The notes beneath the pieces were generated by a model that saw only the letters and a program-made list of their open reading frames with translations, was not told where the DNA came from and did not search any database. Shown piece after piece: positions 1 to 6,128 of a stretch of DNA of 14,930 nt (the first letter of the stretch is position 1; every line of letters starts with the position of its first letter). Both the position numbers and the translations under genes were made by a program. Origin of the DNA: an uncultured beta proteobacterium (GTDB lineage Bacteria; Pseudomonadota; Gammaproteobacteria; Burkholderiales; Burkholderiaceae); NCBI GenBank assembly GCA_903930665.1, contig CAIYZI010000472.1, forward strand, positions 1-14,930, given 5' to 3'.

Positions 1-185
1 ACTTGCTGGTCTAGAAGCTATGGATACTAAAATATCCTTAGCCACTAGGCGTTGATCAAAGTTGCACTTCGTGGTTGAATCCACCCTTTCTTTTAATCAA
101 GTAGCTCTAGCATATTTGAAATAGGAGTTGAATTGCTTCTACAAAATCCGTTGACGTAAACGTTCTAAAAATTTAAAGTGTTGTG

Positions 186-1592
186 ATGCCTGAAAAGCTC
201 GACAGCACCTACGAAATCTACCCGCGTGAGCTCGTTCTCTATAAGCGCCCAAATAGTACGGTTTGGCAATGCCGCTACAAAGTGGATGGCAAATGGCTTA
301 TCGCTTCCACCAAATTACGAGATCGGGAAAAGGCCATCGAAAAGGCCAAGGATCTCAAGCGTGTAGCTGAGCTTAAAAAAGAAGCCAACATTCCAGTGGT
401 TACCAAGAAGTTCAAGGACATCGCTCGACTGACCAAGAAGCGCATGGACGACAAGGCTGAAAAAGGCGAAGCACCAGTTTCTTATAGTGTGTACAAGCGC
501 ATTATTGACGACTTCTTAATCCCTTGCCTGGGCAATAAGAATATCGACAAGATTGACTACGCGGCACTTAAACAATATGAGGTTGATCGTGCTGAGTTGA
601 TGGGTAAAGAGCCTGCCTACAGCACAGTACGAAAACACAATGTCACCCTGAACTACATCTTTGAAGAGGCAATTATTCGTGGCTTTATGACCAGAGCCAT
701 GAAGCCTGAGCTAGAGACCAAAGGACGCAAGGGTGAAAACTACGCCACCTTTAGTATTAAAGAGATCAATGCCATTCTGGCCAACTTCCCGGCTTGGATT
801 TTGCGGGGCAGATCAGAAGCCAAACGTGAGCAACGAGAATTGCTGTATGACTATGTGCGTATTTTGATTGATACGGGTGCAAGGCCGGGAAAAGAGCTGC
901 TGAACTTGCAGTGGAAAAATATCAAGTACAAAACCAAGATAGTGGATGTGCAGCCCAAAGCGACCAATGAAGAGGGCTTCTTATCCGAAGATGAGGCGAC
1001 GGCAAAACCCATTGAGGAATACGACGAAGAGGGTAATCTCATTGAGCAAATTGAATGGCAGCCTACTGTGACTTTATCTGTGTATGGCAAGACCAAGGAT
1101 CGGGATGCCAATGGCTTTGATGAAACTTTCAAAGTATTAAAAGAGATCGTGGCCCGTAATTACCCCGATGGCAAAACTACCCTGAAAAAACTGACTGAGA
1201 ATAACGATCCCGGCTATGTATTTAGAACCCGGAGTGGTGGCAAGCTGGGAACATCCCACCATATGTTTGATCGCTTTTTGGATGAACACAATTTACTACG
1301 TGACCCCAATAGCGGTAAGAAACGGGTGTTTTATAGCTTCCGTAGTGCCCACACTACAACGGTGCTGAATATGGATGGGGTGCCGCTACGAGATATTGCA
1401 TTACAGCTGGGTAATTCACCTGGGATTATTGCCAAGCATTATGACAGGGCAACAGGACAGGCTATTGCTGAGAATGTTAGAGCACCCAAGGCCAGAAGGG
1501 CGCTGTTTAACGATATTGAAGTGCCTGAAGTCTATCAATCTAAAAAGCTTAAGAAGCAGCAAGAAGACGCTGCCAAGAAAAACAAAAGTTAA
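186..1592 (+). CDS. tyrosine recombinase / phage-type integrase
   Basis: Site-specific DNA integrase of the tyrosine recombinase family, expected to insert and excise the island. Two adjacent starts exist, GTG at 183 and ATG at 186; I chose the ATG, giving 468 residues. The N-terminal third (about 1-190) fits an arm-binding plus core-binding region. The catalytic half shows R233 in the motif TGARPGKELL, a lysine in VYGKTKD, R386 in YSFRSAH and the nucleophile Y419 in KHYDRA. The usual box II histidine is Y383, and the usual His/Trp nine residues before the nucleophile is N410. Both replacements are seen in some phage integrases, so the enzyme may still be active. Its position at the left end of the accessory block fits an element integrase, but no tRNA or att repeat is visible in the 182 bases upstream. 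Confidence 0.9.
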   Translation: MPEKLDSTYEIYPRELVLYKRPNSTVWQCRYKVDGKWLIASTKLRDREKAIEKAKDLKRVAELKKEANIPVVTKKFKDIARLTKKRMDDKAEKGEAPVSYSVYKRIIDDFLIPCLGNKNIDKIDYAALKQYEVDRAELMGKEPAYSTVRKHNVTLNYIFEEAIIRGFMTRAMKPELETKGRKGENYATFSIKEINAILANFPAWILRGRSEAKREQRELLYDYVRILIDTGARPGKELLNLQWKNIKYKTKIVDVQPKATNEEGFLSEDEATAKPIEEYDEEGNLIEQIEWQPTVTLSVYGKTKDRDANGFDETFKVLKEIVARNYPDGKTTLKKLTENNDPGYVFRTRSGGKLGTSHHMFDRFLDEHNLLRDPNSGKKRVFYSFRSAHTTTVLNMDGVPLRDIALQLGNSPGIIAKHYDRATGQAIAENVRAPKARRALFNDIEVPEVYQSKKLKKQQEDAAKKNKS

Positions 1593-1707
1593 GTATTCAT
1601 CTTCGCATAGCGCCTGTCGTGCCGGTAGCGCGAAATTCTATCCCACCTATACCTGAGTTCTAAGGCGTCTCTCGCTTCTCTAGAGCGGTTCAAAACTTTC
1701 TAATTCA

Positions 1708-2124
1708 TTAAACACCACCTTTGATTGCATTGACTTGCTTGCTAATTTTTACTTCCGGGTTCTCTGGACTGATGGGGCTTAGCACAGAGGTGGGCAAGGG
1801 CTTAAGGCTATTGGGCATCTTGACACTCTGGGGTAGCGGATTTCTCTGGGGCGCCGGTTTTCTTGGTGGCGCGGGTACTGCAGGGGCTGCTGGCCTAGTT
1901 GTGGGTAGGGGCTGTATGGGTGGAATAGGCGCCAGTGGTACTGGTGGCTTCTTAACAAAATGATTGGCTTTCACCCTGGGTTTAATAGCAGCCCGACTTT
2001 TGTTGGCGGCCTGCTGCGCTGCTTTACTTTTGGCTTCTTGGTTAATAGCACTCCAGGTGTTATCCATGATCAATCGCAACAGCTGCAATTGATCCTTGGC
2101 GTCGGTAAATTCATGTAAACGCAT
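1708..2124 (-). CDS. proline-rich hypothetical protein
   Basis: Unknown function, 138 residues. Start chosen at 2124 because a strong AAGGAG ribosome site lies just upstream on the minus strand. Residues 1-30 form a probable amphipathic N-terminal helix region (MRLHEFTDAKDQLQLLRLIM), residues 30-55 are Ala/Lys/Arg rich, and residues 59-115 are a long low-complexity proline stretch with PP, PLP and APP units. The tail (116-138) is polar. No signal peptide or membrane segment is visible. Similar short proteins with an acidic N-terminus and basic/proline-rich tail occur in phages and plasmids, so an adaptor or DNA-associated role is possible, but this is inference. It is the last of three leftward genes. 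The G-rich open frame on the opposite strand looks like a shadow of the proline codons. Confidence 0.7.
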   Translation of the reverse strand: MRLHEFTDAKDQLQLLRLIMDNTWSAINQEAKSKAAQQAANKSRAAIKPRVKANHFVKKPPVPLAPIPPIQPLPTTRPAAPAVPAPPRKPAPQRNPLPQSVKMPNSLKPLPTSVLSPISPENPEVKISKQVNAIKGGV

Positions 2125-2179
2125 AGCGTTCTCCTTTTCTTATATTTAGTAAGAACAAGGCTATGCGTACCAATTCCCC

Positions 2180-2326
2180 TTAACTGATCTGGGTTGGTAA
2201 ATGCACCAAGTTATCAGCGCCATATTGGCCTTTGAGTAAAAAGATGGCATCTGACAAGTTGTTAGCACAGATTCTAGTTTGCACAACATAGCCATTTGCA
2301 CGTACGTAAGCTGAGTAAGTATTCAT
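2180..2326 (-). CDS. 48-residue hypothetical protein
   Basis: Small gene on the minus strand. ATG at 2326-2324, TAA at 2182-2180, with a good ribosome site (AGGAGA) about six bases before the ATG. The product begins MNTYSAYVRANGYVVQTRIC and ends with VHLPTQIS. The pattern (a short beta-like start, a central AxxLSDAIFLLKGQYG helix, a short final strand) resembles the tiny single-domain proteins common in aquatic phages, whose function is unknown. It lies between the proline-rich gene (53-base gap) and the DUF6641-like gene. An intrinsic terminator ends just before its ribosome site, so it needs read-through or a promoter hidden inside the terminator region. Confidence 0.65.
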   Translation of the reverse strand: MNTYSAYVRANGYVVQTRICANNLSDAIFLLKGQYGADNLVHLPTQIS

Positions 2327-2340
2327 ATATTTCTCCTAAA

Positions 2341-2378
2341 TTTAAAAATGGGCTAGCTGCACCTATGCGAACTAGCCC
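2341..2378 (-). terminator. intrinsic terminator after the DUF6641-like gene
   Basis: Read on the minus strand, the arms at 2378-2370 and 2358-2350 (GGGCTAG with CTAGCCC, plus one G-T and one A-T pair) enclose an 11-base loop. ATTTTTAAA follows directly. It lies 7 bases after the stop codon of the upstream gene and only a few bases before the ribosome site of the 48-residue gene. Confidence 0.7.
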
Positions 2379-2385
2379 TGATAGA

Positions 2386-2829
2386 TCATTTCTTAAAAGT
2401 ATTGCGAGTCATTTCACTGACTTCGTTAATAGCTTCATCTAAATCGCCGTTTAAGACGGCAGTTTGCAGATTTTTGAGTGTGGCAATAAGTTCATCCCCA
2501 GTGCTCAGCTCAATGGCGTTGGCACCCTTTTTATTTAGGGGCAATACTTTGCTGCCGTACTTAAGCGTTAAGTTGATTTTGCCTTCCGGACTAATGTAGA
2601 ACCATTGACGTACACGCTTAATGGTTTCTACAGTCATGCGCTCACCAGTTTGCTTATTTGTGTAGGTGCGTGAGACTTTGGGCTGATATTGCTCCCCTGA
2701 CTTTTGGGCTTCGCAAAGTGCCAATTGTTCGGCGATTTTGTTAGCCATCTTGTTTCTACGCAGCACGATTGGGCTGGCTGATACGGGGCGCTTGCTTGCT
2801 ATTAATTTAAGACTGGTTAGAACTGACAT
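2386..2829 (-). CDS. DUF6641-like hypothetical protein
   Basis: 147 residues, start at 2829 with AAAGGAG a few bases upstream on the minus strand. The opening MSVLTSLKLIASKRP, then SPIVLRRNKMANKIAEQ and a central KRVRQWFYISPEGKINLTLKYGSK block, resemble from memory the DUF6641 family found in phages and integrated elements. The family name is a recollection, not a search result. The predicted order is a basic N-terminal helix (1-45), a beta-rich centre (50-100) with an Arg/Trp patch, and an acidic helix at the C-terminus (110-140). The basic N-half suggests nucleic acid contact, but no catalytic motif is visible. It is the first of three leftward genes, and its promoter must lie in the repeat-rich gap at 2830-3214. 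Confidence 0.72.
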   Translation of the reverse strand: MSVLTSLKLIASKRPVSASPIVLRRNKMANKIAEQLALCEAQKSGEQYQPKVSRTYTNKQTGERMTVETIKRVRQWFYISPEGKINLTLKYGSKVLPLNKKGANAIELSTGDELIATLKNLQTAVLNGDLDEAINEVSEMTRNTFKK

Positions 2830-3026
2830 TTAAAACTCCTTTGTTGTTTGGGAGTCTTCAGTCTATGGATGGCCTGTAAAAGGGTCGACCTGATCAGGCA
2901 GGGAAAAACAACAGATTCATGAAGAAATCACTAGATCAATAACTAATGGGATCGAAATCTTGCAAATTCCAGCGAGAACCAAAGAATTAATTTCAGATCT
3001 TATCTAGAAGGCATAAATAAAAATGC

Positions 3027-3109
3027 GAGTTGCTTTGAGTTGCTATGGGTTACTAAGTAACAAGAAGAAACACAGTTACCCGTAACTAGTTACCAGTTAC
3101 TTGCTACTG
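3027..3109. repeat. tandem 10-mers then tandem 7-mers (iteron-like)
   Basis: Three tandem 10-base units, GAGTTGCTTT, GAGTTGCTAT and GGGTTACTAA, start at 3027, 3037 and 3047. From 3075 come tandem 7-base units, GTTACCC, GTAACTA, GTTACCA, GTTACTT and GCTACTG, starting every 7 bases. Because GTTAC alternates with its complement GTAAC, palindromes arise at 3049-3061 (13 bp) and 3082-3093 (12 bp). A further perfect palindrome, CTGCTTAAGCAG, lies at 3107-3118. Such phased repeats are typical of protein-binding arrays (iterons, operators), but what binds here is unknown. Confidence 0.7.
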
Positions 3110-3122
3110 CTTAAGCAGCAAA

Positions 3123-3188
3123 GCGACTGGTAGCCCAGACAAGTGACTTCTTTTCTGGGTTTGCGACTAGGGGTAACAAAGCAACTGG
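3123..3188. repeat. three GCRACTRG direct repeats with a hairpin
   Basis: GCGACTGG at 3123-3130, GCGACTAG at 3163-3170 and GCAACTGG at 3181-3188. Between the first two, CCCAGA (3134-3139) and TCTGGG (3154-3159) can pair as a hairpin. GTAAC recurs at 3173-3177. These follow directly on the tandem repeats and end about 25 bases before the start codon at 3215, a place suited to operators or leader RNA control. Confidence 0.45.
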
Positions 3189-3214
3189 CAACCAAACCAT
3201 ATAAGGAGAAAGAG

Positions 3215-3724
3215 ATGGAGATAAAGCAAGAAACAAAAATAGCAGTACGTCTATATAACAACCCAAAGTTCGGCAAAACTTTTGGCAAAGGCATGTATTA
3301 CAACGCAGTATTTAATGGAACCCTAGACCTTCCTGATCAACACTTAAAGTATTTAATCGATCTAGTGCCATTTACTCAGTGGCAACATACGGCTACCACC
3401 GATATCGATATGGAGGCCCTGGGCATGGTCATTGCCCGCTACCAAAAGATCAATATAGATGTTCAGTCCACCAATCATAGTGAACACATACTATGCAGCT
3501 GGATCAAGCGATTTGATAGCGCCATGTCCAAGCCCAAGGTAATGGGGTTTGTTGCAGTAGATCTGCGAACCTGCCAATTAACTGTGACGCTGGTAGATGA
3601 AAAGCATGGATTGGCTTTAAGCGAGAAGTTCCCCATGCGCTCATGTCGTGAAAAGCATGGCAATAGTCCAGATTACTTTTCATCAAACTACGATGCGGAC
3701 CTTAAACAAAAGATCGCCGCTTAA
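3215..3724 (+). CDS. hypothetical protein (169 residues)
   Basis: Not recognised. An upstream ATG at 3143 exists, but the ATG at 3215 has a good ribosome site (AAGGAG, 3203-3208), so I use it. The product starts MEIKQETKIAVRLYNNPKFG. It is a soluble mixed alpha/beta protein with no signal peptide, membrane segment or catalytic motif that I can name. A Gly/Lys-rich segment (about residues 18-28, FGKTFGKGMYY) could contact nucleic acid, and there are two CxxxW/R-type cysteines but no paired zinc motif. It stands alone: a long repeat-rich leader precedes it and a strong terminator follows 30 bases after the stop. This isolated position behind a putative operator array would fit a regulated or regulatory gene, by context only. 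Confidence 0.7.
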   Translation: MEIKQETKIAVRLYNNPKFGKTFGKGMYYNAVFNGTLDLPDQHLKYLIDLVPFTQWQHTATTDIDMEALGMVIARYQKINIDVQSTNHSEHILCSWIKRFDSAMSKPKVMGFVAVDLRTCQLTVTLVDEKHGLALSEKFPMRSCREKHGNSPDYFSSNYDADLKQKIAA

Positions 3725-3754
3725 AGTGCTTTAAATTTGGATTTAGTAGTAAGG

Positions 3755-3792
3755 CAGCCGATTGCGAAGATAAAACGCAAATCGGCTGTTTT
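3755..3792 (+). terminator. intrinsic terminator
   Basis: The arm CAGCCGATTGCG (3755-3766) pairs with CGCAAATCGGCTG (3776-3788), with one bulged A. The loop is 9 bases and TTTT follows. It is the transcription stop for the gene ending at 3724. Confidence 0.85.
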
Positions 3793-3996
3793 CGTAGGGG
3801 CATACAGATCTGAGTATGAAGCTAGTGAATGTAAGCAAATACTAAAAACCTTATATTTTCCTGTTGATCATCTCTAAACCATTGTGATCATTGAAGAAAT
3901 TGCAATAAATACAAGATGGCCTTTTTAGGTCGACTTCATGCAAATAAGAAATTACATTAAATGCGTGACTTTTATTTGATTACAGGAGATTTGAGG

Positions 3997-4569
3997 ATGA
4001 AACAGGCAAAAACATTAACTCCGCAAGAATTACGTAGAGTTTTAGACCACATTGCGACACGCAAACACGCAGCTAGAAATAGAGCCATGTTGTTAATTAC
4101 GCATTACGCAGGATTACGTGTTGCAGAAATGGCTTCTTTACGTTTTGCAGACGTAGTTGATGCAGAAGGCGCTATTAAGAATGAGATCATGCTGCGCCCA
4201 GAGCAAGCAAAGGGTGGTTATGCCCGTACAGTCTTTATTAGCGAGAAGCTTAAAAAGGAGTTAGCTGCCTATATAAAGATCTACACCCCCAAGGATCCCC
4301 AAGAAAAACTGTTTTATTCCCAAAAGAAGGGTAGCGATGGCTTTAGTGCCAATACGGCTACCCAGTTTTTCCACTATCTATATCAGCGAGCAGCTATCCC
4401 AGGGGCAAGTAGCCATTCGGGCAGAAGAAGCTTTATTACTAATCTGGCTGCTAAGGGGGTTGGTGTCAGGGTGATCATGGGCTTGTCGGGACACAGACAG
4501 TTATCCAGTGTGCAGCACTATATAGACTGCAATGATGATCAAAAGCGTAAAGCAGTAGAGCTTATCTAA
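3997..4569 (+). CDS. single-domain (FimB-sized) tyrosine recombinase
   Basis: A 190-residue tyrosine recombinase that is almost only the catalytic domain, like FimB/FimE-type inversion enzymes of about 200 residues. ATG 3997 is chosen because AGGAG lies 8 bases upstream; an ATG at 3961 would add 12 poorly supported residues. All six catalytic positions are present with normal spacing: R41 (AGLRVAE), K72 (AKGGYAR), H140 and R143 (HSGRR), H166 (LSGHR) and nucleophile Y175 (HYIDCN). An in-frame stop lies immediately before 3961, and no SAM-like core-binding domain is encoded upstream, so this is a naturally short form and not a visible truncation. Its stop codon merges with a perfect 19-bp palindrome shared with the convergent gene. 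It could act on DNA inversion, cassette movement or resolution; the substrate is not known. Confidence 0.85.
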   Translation: MKQAKTLTPQELRRVLDHIATRKHAARNRAMLLITHYAGLRVAEMASLRFADVVDAEGAIKNEIMLRPEQAKGGYARTVFISEKLKKELAAYIKIYTPKDPQEKLFYSQKKGSDGFSANTATQFFHYLYQRAAIPGASSHSGRRSFITNLAAKGVGVRVIMGLSGHRQLSSVQHYIDCNDDQKRKAVELI

Positions 4570-4587
4570 AATCGTTTAAAACGATTT
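4569..4587. repeat. 19-bp stop-codon palindrome, copy 1
   Basis: Perfect palindrome: arms AAATCGTTT and AAACGATTT around a single A. Its first base is the last base of the recombinase stop codon. On the other strand it encodes the last residues (Lys-Ser-Phe-stop) of the 301-residue protein. Its reverse complement matches copy 2 at 18 of 19 bases. As RNA it could form a weak AT-rich hairpin in either direction, so it may be a bidirectional terminator, but no strong T-run follows. Confidence 0.8.
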
Positions 4588-5481
4588 GTACTTTGTCACA
4601 TTGGTTGTTTTCGGGCTTTTAGAGCCTACTGGACGCCCAGGATCTCTTTCGTAACTCTTCAGCATGGCCTCCGGAAATGCTTTATTGCTAGGGAAGCGAC
4701 CGCGAGCAGCGTTTTCAGCTACCAAGGAAGCGATTCTTACCAGCTGCCTTGCTTTGATACTCAATACTCGCTTGTATTCGCTGTCATGTTTGCCTGGTTT
4801 GGAGGCATCTTCATTCACCCTATGTGCAGGTGAAAGATCTAGGGTATTGCCAATTTTCCAGAGTGGCATTCCCGCCCTATACATAGTTAGGGCTTCTAAG
4901 CCATTGACCAGGGTATCTTCTTGCAACTTACTTTTCTCTAGCTTGTAATGGGCTCTATAGGCATCGGGCAAAGGGACGCCAAATTGAATGGGTGTACCCC
5001 AGTTCTTTATAAAGAACTTAAAAACATCCTTAATACCCTTTAAAACCTCAGTCATAGTTAGATTTAAGGGGACTTCAATTATGAAGGTTGGAACTAGTCG
5101 ACCACCCTTGTGGAGCGTTCTAGTTTCACCTGCCTCCATATAAATTCCTGTTACAGATGGTATGGGCATATCAAAACCATATAAGGATTTGCCTGCTCGT
5201 TCCCACCAATCCAATTGGTCTCCCCCATCGTCATCGGCCTCAATCGACAAAATATCAAACCAATCGGCAACCTTATAAACAGCCGCCTCATCTTTAGGTA
5301 AATCGGCTTTTTTGACGTTTGCCCCTCTGTATTTGTCTCTAACAGCCAAATAGCTACTGCTTTGCCTGATGTATGGAACAACCAATTGGTAACGCCAGTC
5401 AGGTGCCACCTCAACTTCATCGGCATTAAATTCAGCGGAAAAATTTATTAACGATTCGCGATTAAGTCTATTTTTGGCCAT
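4576..5481 (-). CDS. hypothetical protein (301 residues) with HTH-like segment
   Basis: Not recognised. Starts MAKNRLNRES at 5481; no strong ribosome site is visible upstream on the minus strand. Visible parts: a polar N-terminus (1-60), an acidic cluster DDDGGDQLDWWE (83-94), beta-rich middle (105-175) and a basic C-terminal third. Residues 198-222 (LTMYRAGMPLWKIGNTLDLSP) look like a helix-turn-helix of the kind that reads 'which step, which similarity'. They are followed by a basic helix with NAARGRFP (258-264) and a Lys/Arg/Thr-rich tail. A DNA-binding role in replication, regulation or recombination is therefore plausible but unproven. It is divergent from the boxA operon and convergent with the FimB-sized recombinase, and its last codons lie inside the shared palindrome. 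Confidence 0.78.
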   Translation of the reverse strand: MAKNRLNRESLINFSAEFNADEVEVAPDWRYQLVVPYIRQSSSYLAVRDKYRGANVKKADLPKDEAAVYKVADWFDILSIEADDDGGDQLDWWERAGKSLYGFDMPIPSVTGIYMEAGETRTLHKGGRLVPTFIIEVPLNLTMTEVLKGIKDVFKFFIKNWGTPIQFGVPLPDAYRAHYKLEKSKLQEDTLVNGLEALTMYRAGMPLWKIGNTLDLSPAHRVNEDASKPGKHDSEYKRVLSIKARQLVRIASLVAENAARGRFPSNKAFPEAMLKSYERDPGRPVGSKSPKTTNVTKYKSF

Positions 5482-5726
5482 AAATGTTAAAAGTTTGTAT
5501 GAGTTATTAATATTTAATTTTAATAATAAACCAGAACCGGCATTCTACATACATCGCAGCAATGCTGCCGCTCTTTAACAAATCGCCCTGTAACAAAAAG
5601 CAATTTAAGCAGTCAATAACAGCGCAGTGTTTGCCAGTCAGCAAATGCCGCACCTGCTAATGGCTGCAAAAGAAGGCAAGCAATTAAGCGGTACTAACTT
5701 TTAAACATATAAACGAAAGGCAGCAA
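5482..5726. other. divergent promoter/leader region
   Basis: This 245-base gap separates the leftward 301-residue gene from the rightward operon. It holds a very AT-rich inverted segment (about 5505-5530, with TTATTAA and TTAATAATAA), the hairpin-boxA element, and a direct repeat, AAGCAATTTAAGCAGT (5598-5613) and AAGCAATTAAGCGGT (5678-5692). No -35/-10 pair could be assigned with confidence. The long untranslated leader (about 140 bases after boxA) is notable. Confidence 0.5.
5556..5581 (+). promoter_or_regulatory. hairpin plus boxA antitermination element
   Basis: GCAGCA-A-TGCTGC (5556-5568) is a perfect 13-base inverted repeat. One base later, GCTCTTTAACAA (5570-5581) matches the ribosomal RNA boxA core, which in Escherichia coli binds NusB and ribosomal protein S10, at every base. 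The order hairpin then boxA is that of rRNA leaders. No rRNA gene follows; the element sits in the leader of the 5727-8751 operon. The match is seen directly; use for antitermination is inferred. Confidence 0.65.
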
Positions 5727-6101
5727 ATGAAAACAGCACATGTAAACAAAAACGCAGTAACTAAAAACAACATAACAGCAGTACTGGCACTGGCAAACAT
5801 TGTTGCAAGCAAAGCACAAAGCTACGAGGCTGAAGTGGAAATGTTGTTTTGCAGACAATTGCAAGAAGTAAAGGAGTACTACAACAGTATTAAACAGCGT
5901 GATGACAAGGAGGAGTTGTTAATGCTGATGTTGGCGGAGTTAGAAGATGAGGTGCAGTTTGAGGTAGATGGTGATGGCGTACTGACTGACGAATGCATTG
6001 TTGCACTGTATTTAACACGCAAATGTAAAAACATAACAGAAGCATTAGTTAATGCAGCGGTAACAACTTTGCAAGACGACACAACACTGGCAACACACTA
6101 A
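5727..6101 (+). CDS. hypothetical protein (124 residues)
   Basis: Not recognised. First gene of the rightward operon, with AAAGG about 8 bases before the ATG. Residues 1-35 are Asn/Ala/Lys rich; 30-70 look strongly helical (YEAEVEMLFCRQLQEVKEYY) and could form a coiled coil; 70-90 are acidic (ELEDEVQFEVDGDG); the rest is helical. The net acidic character and all-helical look suggest a small soluble partner protein. Codon use is peculiar: GCA, ACA, GTA and AAC dominate, making the coding strand A-rich in a way not seen in the neighbouring recombinases. The next gene starts 27 bases after the stop and shares this bias in its first part. Confidence 0.75.
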   Translation: MKTAHVNKNAVTKNNITAVLALANIVASKAQSYEAEVEMLFCRQLQEVKEYYNSIKQRDDKEELLMLMLAELEDEVQFEVDGDGVLTDECIVALYLTRKCKNITEALVNAAVTTLQDDTTLATH

Positions 6102-6128
6102 TTAAACATAACAAGAGAGGCTATAAAA

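Larger units (their letters stand above)
2830..3214. other. 385-base divergent intergenic region
   Basis: No convincing gene. It separates the leftward DUF6641-like gene from the rightward gene at 3215 and must hold both promoters. The left half (2830-3020) shows a GGTCGACC palindrome at 2883-2890 and little else. The right half (3027-3195) is full of short direct and inverted repeats, listed separately. No clear -35/-10 pair could be assigned in either direction. Confidence 0.6.

Noticed and set aside
1..84. Open reading frame on the minus strand running off the left edge (contains DQRLVAKDIL)
   Set aside because: Only about 30 codons, its only start (GTG at 84) has no proper ribosome-site spacing, and no family is recognisable. 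It could be a gene end, but the window does not decide it.
61..90. T-arm-like sequence (GTGGTTGAATCCAC) that might mark a tRNA 3' end as an att site
   Set aside because: The stem has 4 bp with a 6-base loop, lacks the TTCRA loop and there is no acceptor or anticodon arm.
151..179. TTGACG ... TAAAGT as the integrase promoter
   Set aside because: The spacing is right, but the -10 is poor and transcription would start at the start codon.
1600..1650. GCGC-ended inverted repeat after the integrase as a terminator
   Set aside because: Only four self-complementary bases pair and no T-run follows.
1721..1963. Gly-rich open frame on the plus strand
   Set aside because: It is the complement of the proline codons of the leftward gene and has no ribosome site.
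3725..3745. Possible fourth copy of the stop-codon palindrome after the gene ending at 3724
   Set aside because: It shares only a TTTAAA core and AT-richness; most aligned positions differ, so it may be chance.
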